Assembly: GCA_041748075.1 (NCBI GenBank)
Contig: JBGTDX010000081.1
Location: 1 to 64,000, forward strand
Source: JBGSYJ01 sp041748075
GTDB taxonomy: Bacteria > Acidobacteriota > Thermoanaerobaculia > Gp7-AA8
Reading direction: 5' to 3'
DNA length: 64,000 nt
Below the pieces are notes generated by a model, which saw only the letters and a list, made by a program, of their open reading frames with translations, was not told where the DNA came from and made no database searches. Below, piece after piece: positions 9,031 to 17,178 of this stretch (positions are counted from its first letter, which is position 1; every line of letters begins with the position of its first letter). The translations under genes were made by a program, and so were the position numbers.

Positions 9031-9076
9031 TCGTGTCCAGGTTCGGGAAGCATGCTCTGTGTTACCGACGGTTGGC

Positions 9077-10270
9077 TCATCGGGCCGACACTCTTCTGCC
9101 TGTGTAGTTATCGACCACGTTACGGTAAATGGCGCTATGCTGCTCGGCGATCTGATCGATGTGGTACAGCTGGAGAGCTCTCTCCCTCGCCTGCGTTCCC
9201 AGCTTCGCCCGCAGCTCTTCGTCGCGCAGAAGAGTGAGCATGGCTTCTGCCAGAGGCTTTTCGCGTTTCACCGCCACCAGCAAAGCAGTCTCCCCGTGAG
9301 TGACAGTCTCACGATGAACTGGGATGTCCGAAACGATGATCGGTTTCGATGCAAACATCGCTTCCACGACTGCGCCCGGATGTCCCTCGTGATGTGAAGG
9401 GAAAACGAAGACGTCCGCCAGCGTCAGGAGCTGGGAAATGTCATCCCTCCAGCCCAGCATCAGCACCTGACCATCTGAATTGCCTTCCTGAATCCTTCGT
9501 CTCAGTTCGGCTTCGTACGGGCCAGCGCCTGCGATGAGCAGTCTCGCGTCCGGAAAGCTCGAAGCCACACTAGCGAACGCATCAATCAGCTCCAGTTGTC
9601 CCTTGCTCTCGACGAGCCGACCCACGTTAATCACCACCGGACCCTCAAGGGGCAGCCCGAGCTGAGCACGTAAGGATCGCTTCTGATCACCGGAAAAGAG
9701 CCTTCGAAAGTCTCCGGGGTCTCTGCCGCGGTAGACGACTGAAACTTTTTCGCCTGAAACCCCCAACGCGCGGCATTCTGAATCTTTTACCGCCTGTGAG
9801 TTTGCTATGAAATGCGAAACCCACCGGGCAGTGATCGCGTCGGCGAGTTGAAATGCTCTCAGTTTCAACCGGTCTGTAAGCGGCAACTGTCCGGATGCGA
9901 GGTCGATGTAGGACTCGTCGACAAAGCTACTGATCACTGGAATCCTCAGACGGCGTCCGACCACGCGGCCTACCAGGTTCGACATGAAGAGTGACGTGAC
10001 GATGAGATCAGGTTTTTCACGCCGTGCGATGGCGTGAAATCGACGGATTGCAGCAACAACTCTGAACTGCTTCGGCAACGATTCTGATATGTCGAGGTCG
10101 CTCACCTCGATCCCTGCAGCCTCGTAGGGCTCTCGCTGATAGTCAGACCGGAAAACCCGGCACACCGACCCTTGCACAAAGGGAAGACGCGGCACAATCT
10201 GCAGTACACTCTTTTCCGTACCTCCACCACCCAGGGTGTTTATCAGATAAAGCACCCGCAGGAACGTCAT
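9077..10270 (-). CDS. Glycosyltransferase family 4
   Basis: About 397 residues from ATG 10270. MTFLRVLYLINTLGGGGTEK is a standard GT4 N-terminus, and HHEGHPGAVVEAMFASKP with IPVHRETVTHGETALLV carries the intact E-x7-E donor motif. The frame stays open to 10387, but codons upstream of about 10305 translate a scrap of asparagine synthase, so they are debris and not part of this protein. GAGG nine bases before ATG 10270 supports this start; ATG 10285 is possible. First gene of the three-glycosyltransferase operon, divergent from the GT4 at 10563. Confidence 0.87.
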   Translation of the reverse strand: MTFLRVLYLINTLGGGGTEKSVLQIVPRLPFVQGSVCRVFRSDYQREPYEAAGIEVSDLDISESLPKQFRVVAAIRRFHAIARREKPDLIVTSLFMSNLVGRVVGRRLRIPVISSFVDESYIDLASGQLPLTDRLKLRAFQLADAITARWVSHFIANSQAVKDSECRALGVSGEKVSVVYRGRDPGDFRRLFSGDQKRSLRAQLGLPLEGPVVINVGRLVESKGQLELIDAFASVASSFPDARLLIAGAGPYEAELRRRIQEGNSDGQVLMLGWRDDISQLLTLADVFVFPSHHEGHPGAVVEAMFASKPIIVSDIPVHRETVTHGETALLVAVKREKPLAEAMLTLLRDEELRAKLGTQARERALQLYHIDQIAEQHSAIYRNVVDNYTGRRVSAR

Positions 10271-10309
10271 TTCTGGCGGCCTCATCTCGCAGACCTTTCT
10301 GGCGGAACT

Positions 10310-10405
10310 GAGCGAGGAATGGTATTCCAGAAGTTCGCCCAGCCGTCGGGTTCGTTCCGACCCGGCCTCCATGGTACCTCGCAGCAAGGTCCAGCGTCCT
10401 GGAGA
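10310..10405 (-). pseudogene. Scrap of an asnB-type gene, frameshifted
   Basis: In one - strand frame 10400-10359 reads RTLDLAARYHGGRV, and in another frame 10357-10310 continues ERTRRLGELLEYHSSL. The intact AsnB at 13325-15268 has ALDFAARYRGGRV followed directly by AERTRRLGELLEHHSPL. Nucleotide identity with the matching stretch near 13925-14010 is obvious by eye. This is an internal ~95-bp piece, broken by a frameshift, with no other part of the gene beside it. The surrounding gap 10271-10562 otherwise holds only the divergent promoter region of two glycosyltransferases. Confidence 0.8.
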
Positions 10406-10562
10406 CTCGGCGTCGCCCTCGGTGTCTGATCGCGGCGTTCAACAGAGAGCCCGTCTATGGAAACCCCTGCCCAGCGACGAGAAAGAGTGGCGAGAAAAAA
10501 TCGGGAACGAGGAGACCCCTGGGACCAATTCCGGTAAGATTCTCGCGTTGAATGACCTGTCG

Positions 10563-11699
10563 ATGAAGTCTGAAACGGGAACGCCCCACATCTGCTTCGT
10601 GATCCCGAGTCTCCTCGACGGAGGAGCCCAGAGAGTGCTGGTGGAGGTCGCGAATGAGCTCTGCGGCCGTTACCCGGTTTCCGTCATAACGTTCGACAAG
10701 GCGACTCCGTACTATCCGCTGAACTCGAAAGTCTCTCTCACACAAATCGGGAACGTGGTAGGCCGCTGGCCGGGGAAGGGTTTGTACAATCTCGTGCGAA
10801 GACTTCTGGTGCTCGCCCGAAGGATACGCAGGATCGATCCCGACGTCGTCGTCAGCTTTCTCGACATTGCCAGTGTGAACGTCCTGCTCGCAAATCTCGG
10901 CTCGAGGAAGCCCTTGATTCTATCGGAGCACTGCAATCCGATCGACAGTCTGCTGTCACCTGCTCAGAAGCATGTGCGGCGATTGTTGTACAGGCGGGCT
11001 ACCGCTATCGTAAGTCCAACACGTGAGGGCTTCGAGATCTTTGCGAATCTTGGAATTCATCTTCCGGGCATCCGCAAAGTCATTATCAATCCTCTGCCAG
11101 CGGATCTCATGCCGACCACAGACGTTCTGTTGCCACAGCGAGAAAAAGTAGTGCTATTCGTGGGCAGACTTTCTCCGGAAAAGCAGATCGATCATCTCAT
11201 CCATATCTTTGGTGAGGCACACCTCCCTGGATGGAAGCTGCACATCATCGGCGACGGGCCCGAGCGGTCGGCGCTGGAAGCTCAGGCGAGAGCCCTCCCG
11301 AACTCGAGATCCGTAGCTTTTCTCGGCAGTCAGAAGAACCTGGCTCACCACTACCAGTCCGCCAGATTCATCGCACTCACTTCAAGAACCGAGGGACTCT
11401 CCAATGTCTTGCTGGAAGGGATGGCAAACGGCTGCGTCCCGATCAGCTATGACTGTAGGGTAGGTCCCTCGACTCTCATACGGCATGGAGTTAGTGGCGT
11501 TCTCATTCCACCACAGGACAAGGCGGCTTTTTCCAGCGAGCTCGTCTCGCTTGCGTCGGACACTGCCCGTTGCTCGGCAATGCAGCGTGAGGCCGTGAAG
11601 CTGGTGAGCGAAGTGAATGTGCAAAGAGTCGCGGCAGAGTGGGCAGGGCTGTTCGATCAGGTCATTCGGGGGGATAAAGAGCCTGCTCATTCTCGTTAG
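10563..11699 (+). CDS. Glycosyltransferase family 4
   Basis: About 378 residues from ATG 10563, which begins MKSETGTPHICFVIPSLLDG, the usual GT4 opening. The donor motif SRTEGLSNVLLEGMANG is intact (E-x7-E) and is followed by CRVGPSTLIRHGVSGVLIP. This resembles the GalNAc/GlcNAc-type transferases of O-antigen loci, but specificity is not readable. Longer in-frame starts back to 10371 would translate through the asnB scrap and are rejected. It is a single + strand gene between two - strand blocks, and its stop is 27 bases from the convergent flippase stop. Confidence 0.87.
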   Translation: MKSETGTPHICFVIPSLLDGGAQRVLVEVANELCGRYPVSVITFDKATPYYPLNSKVSLTQIGNVVGRWPGKGLYNLVRRLLVLARRIRRIDPDVVVSFLDIASVNVLLANLGSRKPLILSEHCNPIDSLLSPAQKHVRRLLYRRATAIVSPTREGFEIFANLGIHLPGIRKVIINPLPADLMPTTDVLLPQREKVVLFVGRLSPEKQIDHLIHIFGEAHLPGWKLHIIGDGPERSALEAQARALPNSRSVAFLGSQKNLAHHYQSARFIALTSRTEGLSNVLLEGMANGCVPISYDCRVGPSTLIRHGVSGVLIPPQDKAAFSSELVSLASDTARCSAMQREAVKLVSEVNVQRVAAEWAGLFDQVIRGDKEPAHSR

Positions 11700-11725
11700 A
11701 ATCTCAGAGTCGACACCCGTCACGA

Positions 11726-13117
11726 TCAACTGCGACCCTCATAGTCGACACGCTGCCACTGGCGTCGGTAACGAAGAATCATCACCGTCAGAAAGATACA
11801 TGACAGGAGATATACGACTGACGTCGAGAGCGCGATACCGGCGACACCCCATCTCTGCATGAACACATAGTTGAGCACGATATTGATGGGGAGGTTCAGC
11901 GCTGCCCCCCACATCAGGATGTGGTTCGCGCTCAAAGACGAGATCAGTCGCACGAGCAGCGTCTTCAGAAGGTAGAAAGGGATCTGCAACGCGTAGAAAG
12001 TCTGTACCCTGGCTACGTGGCCTCTGTCGGCCGCCGAGAACTCACCTCGTTGGAATAGCATTCCGATCAGTGGCTCTCCGAACCAGGCGAGAATCATGAT
12101 CACAGGGATGCTGCAGACGATGATAACGGAGGCATACAGGCGCACGGTTGCTCTGATTCCCGGCCAGTCTCGCCTGGCTACCATTCTCGAGTAGTGAGGT
12201 AGCAACGCAGTCCCAAGCCCCACATAAGCGACCGACAGAACGAGCATCACCAGCTTGCTGCCGAAATGAAGTGTCGAGACGTTTCCCTGGGGCAGGGCAG
12301 CCGCCATGGCTTGATCCACGAGCACCGTGCTGCTCATGATTAACGATCCTGCGCATACGGGGGCATATTGACGAATCATTTGCCGCAGTTCCGGGGTGAA
12401 GCCATACCATCGAGGTCTCAGAACAAACCCGTGGCGGTGAATGGCAGCGGCCAAGACGGCTGCCTCGATGGCATACCCGAGTACCAACCCGACAGCCAGC
12501 CTGTAAATATCGGGCTTCGGATCAAGCAGCAGCAGCAGAACCACCGCCGCAGGCACCAACGCGGGCGAACTGGCAGGCAGCGCGAGACGATTGATCGCAT
12601 TCAATCCCGCGGCCCAGACAGCCGAGACACCTTTGATCAGGAGCACGGGAACGAGAATCAGAAAGAGAGAGCGCGCCTGCGCCATTTGCGAAGGCGTGAA
12701 GCCGGAACCAAGCAGAGGCATCGCAAGATAACCCCCGAGGAAGAGCAACAGAGAACAGGCGGCAAGGAGCCCGATCAGGAGAACAGCTGCACTGGAGAAC
12801 AGCCGTTGCGCACGGGCGATCCCCTCTCGTTCACGCACGCGCACGTACGTCGGCAGAAACGCGGACGCGAGGGATCCCACGAGGACGGATATGCCGAAGG
12901 TGGGCAGGACGAGCGCGATGAGAAGAGCATCCAACTCGCCGCTCGTTCCGAATCTCGAGGCAACGGCAATGTCCCGGAGCGCACCCGAGATGGCGACGAG
13001 CAAGGTCAGTATTCCTACGGCAATCATGGCCTTGCCGACCTGCCGGTTATCAGAGGCGAGTCGCAGGCTGGCGAGCCGGCTTCTTAACCCAGGCTTTTTA
13101 GAAGAATCGGAAGGCAT
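11726..13117 (-). CDS. MurJ/MviN-like lipid-linked glycan flippase
   Basis: 463 residues, almost wholly hydrophobic with about 12-14 helices. The opening GALRDIAVASRFGTSGELDA resembles the MurJ start (R-D-x-x-x-A-x-x-F-G-x-x-x-x-x-D-A), and GSLASAFLPTYVRVREREG is the second conserved MurJ block; late GEPLIGMLFQRGEFSAAD is also typical. MurJ moves lipid II outwards. A copy inside a polysaccharide cluster more likely flips the repeat-unit lipid, but a housekeeping role cannot be excluded from this window. 207 bases separate its start from the stop of the upstream AsnB; that gap shows nothing recognisable. Confidence 0.85.
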   Translation of the reverse strand: MPSDSSKKPGLRSRLASLRLASDNRQVGKAMIAVGILTLLVAISGALRDIAVASRFGTSGELDALLIALVLPTFGISVLVGSLASAFLPTYVRVREREGIARAQRLFSSAAVLLIGLLAACSLLLFLGGYLAMPLLGSGFTPSQMAQARSLFLILVPVLLIKGVSAVWAAGLNAINRLALPASSPALVPAAVVLLLLLDPKPDIYRLAVGLVLGYAIEAAVLAAAIHRHGFVLRPRWYGFTPELRQMIRQYAPVCAGSLIMSSTVLVDQAMAAALPQGNVSTLHFGSKLVMLVLSVAYVGLGTALLPHYSRMVARRDWPGIRATVRLYASVIIVCSIPVIMILAWFGEPLIGMLFQRGEFSAADRGHVARVQTFYALQIPFYLLKTLLVRLISSLSANHILMWGAALNLPINIVLNYVFMQRWGVAGIALSTSVVYLLSCIFLTVMILRYRRQWQRVDYEGRS

Positions 13118-13324
13118 TCAGCCCTTGGGGTTTCGGACGGCGTGAAAGCCGCTTCCGCCAGGAATCGGGGCCGTAAGCGTGGCACTGAGCGAAGCTGAAT
13201 CCATTACAGCCATCAGGGTCTCCACTACGACTTCTTTCGATGACCATGAGGTCCCGAGTATTATCAGGGTATGACACCACGAATCCCCTTCGTCCAGGAC
13301 GGCTCGATCGTGTTCGCGGGTTTC

Positions 13325-15268
13325 TCAGGATACCGGGCCACTACTCTGTTGCGATTCGTACCATGCCTGAAACATAAGGATCGTCCACAGCGGATTACTC
13401 CAGTCGAATCTACCTTTCTTGTGCTCGGTCCACTTGGACACAATAGGCCGGTGATCGAAGAAACCCTCCTCGATGATTCGCTCAGGATCGAGAAGCCGTT
13501 CGGCCCATGGCAACAGCGGGCCTCGCAACCATCGTCCAATCGGAATTGCGAATCCCTTTTTTGGTCCTTCCACGAGCCGACGTGGAACGTGACGATGGAG
13601 CACCTCTCGCAGGATCCATTTGCGCGTTCCGTTTCTAACCTTCATGTTCCACGGCATGGAGAACGCGAACTCCACAATCCTGTGATCCAGTAGCGGAACG
13701 CGCGTTTCGAGGCTGAAGGCCATACTCGCCCGATCGACTTTTACCAGCAGGTCATCTGGCAGGTACGTAACTGCGTCTATGAGCAGCATCTGTTCCGCCA
13801 TACCGCTTCGAGACCAGGGATGCCGGACCGCTGTGACAGGCGTTTCCGGCTCGGATCCCCCAAGCACCACCGCTCCTGGCAGGGGCCAGCTGCTGTGTAG
13901 TGCCCTGTGGATCCCGAGGGGAGAATGGTGCTCGAGAAGTTCGCCAAGCCGTCGGGTTCGCTCCGCGACCCGGCCGCCACGGTACCTCGCGGCAAAGTCC
14001 AGGGCGCCCAGGACAGGGCGTGAAAGCAGGGTGCGTCCACCATTCCTTCTCAGGAACCCCGGGATGCGACCCAGACGCTCTGCAAGTTCAGGAGCGCGCA
14101 CATACCTTTCGTATCCACCAAACAACTCGTCGCCGCCGTCACCCGTGAGGCTTACGGTCACCGAGCGTCGGGCAAGCTTTGAAACGAGCAAGGTCGGGAT
14201 CTGCGAGCTGTCTGCAAACGGTTCGTCGTAGATTTCACTCAATCGTGGAACCATCGCGAGACTGTCCTCAGCATCCACGTACAGTTCTGTGTGGTCTGTT
14301 CCAAGATGCGCAGCGATCGCCCTTGCGGCCGGGGCCTCATCGTAGACCGGATCATTCACGCCTATGGAAAAAGTCCGGACAGGGGAAGCCGACTCTGCCT
14401 GCATCAGAGCGACCACTGTCGAGGAATCAACTCCGCCGGAAAGGAACGCTCCCAGCGGGACGTCCGCCACCATCTGCTGCCGAACGGACCGCCTCACGAG
14501 CGTCTCGAGCGTATCCACCACCTCGCCCGCGGAGGTTGCAGGAGGCAACGCATCATCAATCGACTCGCTCAGGCGCCAATAAGACTCTGGCTCGGCACCT
14601 TGATCTGAGTTCATTCCGTGAATAGTCAGCGTACAGCCAGGAGGAAGTTTCAAAATTCCTTCGTAAATAGAACGCGGCCCTGGAACATATCCATTTCGGA
14701 GGTATAGCGTCAGAGCCACCCGATCGATTTCACCATTCCATGCGGGAAGAACACGCAACGCCTTGAGTTCTGACGCGAACACGAATGTTGACCCAAGCCA
14801 CCCGTAATAAAGAGGCTTTTCGCCCAAACGATCTCGGCCAAGCGCGAGTGTCCGCTCCAGGCGATCCCAAAGGGCAAAGGAGAACATTCCTACAAGCTCG
14901 TGAACGGTTCTCTCGAGCCCCCACGCACCGAGCGCCTCGAGAATGACCTCTGTGTCCGACTCGGTGGAGAAGGGCCTCCCTTCAGATCGGAGGCGCTCGC
15001 GCAGTTCCTTGAAATTGTAAATTTCGCCGTTGTATACGATCACGTACCGGCCATCATGGGAGATCATAGGCTGATGACCACTCGAGGACACGTCGAGGAT
15101 CGACAACCTGGTGTGTGCCAACACCAATCCACCGGTCTCGTCCGTCCAGACACCCTGATCATCCGGTCCGCGATGAAGGAGCGTTTCTGCCATAGCAGTG
15201 GCCAACACTGACATATCGCTGCGCGCGTATACGCTGGAATGGTCAATGAATCCTGCTATTCCACACAT
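13325..15268 (-). CDS. asnB: Asparagine synthase (glutamine-hydrolysing), complete
   Basis: 647 residues. It starts MCGIAGFIDHS with Cys2 as glutaminase nucleophile, followed by LLHRGPDDQGVW and YNGEIYNF of the class II amidotransferase domain. The synthetase half contains LSGGVDSSTVVALMQ (pyrophosphate loop) and SLTGDGGDELFGGYERY. The reaction is ATP-dependent transfer of glutamine ammonia to a carboxylate; in EPS/O-antigen loci these paralogues probably amidate uronic or other sugar acids rather than make asparagine. GAGAG lies a few bases upstream of the ATG. Divergent from the + strand small gene and flippase. Confidence 0.92.
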   Translation of the reverse strand: MCGIAGFIDHSSVYARSDMSVLATAMAETLLHRGPDDQGVWTDETGGLVLAHTRLSILDVSSSGHQPMISHDGRYVIVYNGEIYNFKELRERLRSEGRPFSTESDTEVILEALGAWGLERTVHELVGMFSFALWDRLERTLALGRDRLGEKPLYYGWLGSTFVFASELKALRVLPAWNGEIDRVALTLYLRNGYVPGPRSIYEGILKLPPGCTLTIHGMNSDQGAEPESYWRLSESIDDALPPATSAGEVVDTLETLVRRSVRQQMVADVPLGAFLSGGVDSSTVVALMQAESASPVRTFSIGVNDPVYDEAPAARAIAAHLGTDHTELYVDAEDSLAMVPRLSEIYDEPFADSSQIPTLLVSKLARRSVTVSLTGDGGDELFGGYERYVRAPELAERLGRIPGFLRRNGGRTLLSRPVLGALDFAARYRGGRVAERTRRLGELLEHHSPLGIHRALHSSWPLPGAVVLGGSEPETPVTAVRHPWSRSGMAEQMLLIDAVTYLPDDLLVKVDRASMAFSLETRVPLLDHRIVEFAFSMPWNMKVRNGTRKWILREVLHRHVPRRLVEGPKKGFAIPIGRWLRGPLLPWAERLLDPERIIEEGFFDHRPIVSKWTEHKKGRFDWSNPLWTILMFQAWYESQQSSGPVS

Positions 15269-15422
15269 GTGTCACTCTCTCGGAGGCGCGAGATCTCTGG
15301 TCACGAAAGAAAATTGGAATCACTGCTGATCACGGTAACATCGTTCAGAAGCTCGTGAAGAATGGACCTATCACGGACGCTGGGGTCGAACAGCACGCCA
15401 GCCTCCGGCAGGGAGAGGACGA

Positions 15423-15572
15423 ATGACCTTTGCCGAAAGAGGTGATGATAGTCGAATAAGATTCGATCCCACCCAGCAATTCGGACGTCAGGATTTGTGG
15501 CGCTGCGCGGTCTGCGGAACAAAGATGGTTTATCAGATCGACACCGATGAGCTGAGCTGGCAGAAAGTATGA
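15423..15572 (+). CDS. Small CxxC (zinc-knuckle-like) protein, 49 aa, coupled to the flippase
   Basis: ATG 15423 opens a 49-residue frame ending WRCAVCGTKMVYQIDTDELS then WQKV. There is a strong Shine-Dalgarno-like GGGAGAGG about six bases before the ATG, and the stop overlaps the flippase start by four bases (ATGA at 15569-15572). One C-x2-C pair could form half of a zinc site. The overlapping - strand frame is arginine/serine-rich and looks like a shadow. I recognise no family. The signals are those of a real leader gene, but length and lack of homologues in hand keep confidence moderate. 15269-15422 upstream is the divergent promoter space. Confidence 0.45.
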   Translation: MTFAERGDDSRIRFDPTQQFGRQDLWRCAVCGTKMVYQIDTDELSWQKV

Positions 15573-17029
15573 CGCTAACCCGACGCCTGCTTTCGGGCAC
15601 CTTTCAGATTGCGCTCAGTACCGGAATCACGAGACTTTTCGCCATTGCTGCTCTGCCTGTCCTGACAACCCTGCTCACTCCCCAGGCTTATGGTGTGGCT
15701 GCCCTGGCCGGAACTGCCATTTCGCTCGTCGCGGTTCTCGCACTCGCTGGCATCGACATGTCGTACGCGCGTGCCTATCTCAGCACGATACCCCCGAACG
15801 GGGAGCAGGTGGAGCGTTTCTGCTGGCGCTTCACGGTGATGATGACTTTACCGGCAGCAGTCCTGGCTGGCATAGCCTGGCTCATTTTTTCGAAACGCGC
15901 TGTAGAACTGAACTCTGATCTGGCCATCCTGATCACGCTTGCGATCGCCCTGACGACGCTGAATTCAATGAGTCACACCCGAGCCCGTCTCAATGGCCGA
16001 TACCGGGCACTGTCTGTCGCGCTCGTTCTTTCAGGCTTGATTACCACCGCGGCCAGCATAGGAATCGCAGCTCTCTGGCGGCGCGACGCTACAGCCATTA
16101 TTCTTTCCCTCATTCTGGGATACGTGATTTCGGTCCTGATTCTTGGCACTCCGTCGCCAGAGTTTTTGCTGAAGCCTTCGGGTCTCCGGTCGGGCGAAGG
16201 GATAGACGTCCTCAAGATAGGCATAGCAGGAGTGATTACCGCGCCGATGTTCTGGCTTTTATCATCGTCAGACCGATGGTTTCTGCAGCACTACCGCGGA
16301 ACGGAAACGGTGGGGATCTATGCGGTGGGATACAGTGTCGGGTTTGTGGGGATGATGGTCAATTCTGCGCTGTCGACTGTGTGGCTGCCTGAAGCAACTC
16401 GAGAATACGAGCACGATCCGATCCTGGCACAGACCACACTGGGACGCCTCATCTCCAGACTCTTTGCACTGATGGCTATCACGTGGCTGGCCGTGGCGGG
16501 GGCGGGAAGCGACGCCGTACGCTGGTTAGCGAACGAACGCTTTCATGCGGCGGCTGAGGTGGTCCCATACGTGGCTGGCGGCATCTTCTTCTATGGGGCC
16601 GCCCATCTGGCGATGTTCGGACTCCTCCTGGCTAAACAGTCGAAGTGGGCGGCGGCCTGGTGGTTAGTCGGCGGGGTCATCTGCACAATTCTGAATTTCA
16701 CGCTGGTACCTCGATTCGGCTCGATGGGAGCCGCGGTGACTCAGACCATAAGCTTCGCATGCATCTGCCTGGGGATTCTCCTCAGCTCCCAATCAAAATA
16801 CCGTATGAAGGTGGATTGGATACGTCTGGGAGTCACGATAGCGATCATCCTGGGAGCTGGCTACTTCATGATCCCGTCGTGGCACCAGTTGCCCGTTCAA
16901 AGCCTTCTCCTGAAGTTTCCATTCGGTGTAGCGGTGTCCGCGATGGTCGTCTGGGTGATCGCGCCCGACTGGTTCCTGCGGGCAATCGGAACTGTGCGTC
17001 GCGCGAGGAAGGGAACGTGGCGGGAGTGA
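15569..17029 (+). CDS. Polysaccharide biosynthesis flippase (PST/Wzx-like)
   Basis: 486 residues with about 12-14 hydrophobic segments. The start TRRLLSGTFQIALSTGITRL and LTTLLTPQAYGVAALAGTAI fit the oligosaccharide-flippase family (F-x-x-x-L-T-P-x-x-Y-G motif), as does LYAVGYSVGFVGMMVN-like architecture in the middle. It would translocate the undecaprenyl-diphosphate-linked repeat unit across the inner membrane. It is the second flippase of the locus and is sequence-unlike the MurJ-type one. It is coupled to the 49-aa gene upstream and converges on the amidotransferase at 17179; the 149-base gap shows no clear terminator. Confidence 0.87.
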   Translation: MTLTRRLLSGTFQIALSTGITRLFAIAALPVLTTLLTPQAYGVAALAGTAISLVAVLALAGIDMSYARAYLSTIPPNGEQVERFCWRFTVMMTLPAAVLAGIAWLIFSKRAVELNSDLAILITLAIALTTLNSMSHTRARLNGRYRALSVALVLSGLITTAASIGIAALWRRDATAIILSLILGYVISVLILGTPSPEFLLKPSGLRSGEGIDVLKIGIAGVITAPMFWLLSSSDRWFLQHYRGTETVGIYAVGYSVGFVGMMVNSALSTVWLPEATREYEHDPILAQTTLGRLISRLFALMAITWLAVAGAGSDAVRWLANERFHAAAEVVPYVAGGIFFYGAAHLAMFGLLLAKQSKWAAAWWLVGGVICTILNFTLVPRFGSMGAAVTQTISFACICLGILLSSQSKYRMKVDWIRLGVTIAIILGAGYFMIPSWHQLPVQSLLLKFPFGVAVSAMVVWVIAPDWFLRAIGTVRRARKGTWRE

Positions 17030-17178
17030 TCGCCTGACCGACGACCGTCCAACTGTTCGTGCCCATGGGACCCGTGTGCCAGGGGGCCGATTATGAGGAA
17101 TAATCAATCAGATTTTGTCTTCATCCTCTGAGGAAACTCACCTAAAGTAGCAGGAGAGCTCCGCCCTCGGATCGTCTA

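Noticed and set aside
10143..10442. 99-codon - strand frame at the glycosyltransferase start
   Set aside because: Its middle is the frameshifted asnB scrap and its end runs through the GT4 N-terminus in the wrong frame.
12368..13087. 239-codon + strand frame across the MurJ-like gene and other long antisense frames (for example 19846-20742, 51793-52827)
   Set aside because: All are antisense to strongly supported genes, composed of Arg/Gln/Ser-rich or reversed low-complexity residues with no motif: GC-rich shadow frames.
15301..15600. 99-codon - strand frame upstream of asnB
   Set aside because: Arg/Ser-rich composition and no ribosome site; the overlapping + strand 49-aa frame has much better start and coupling signals.
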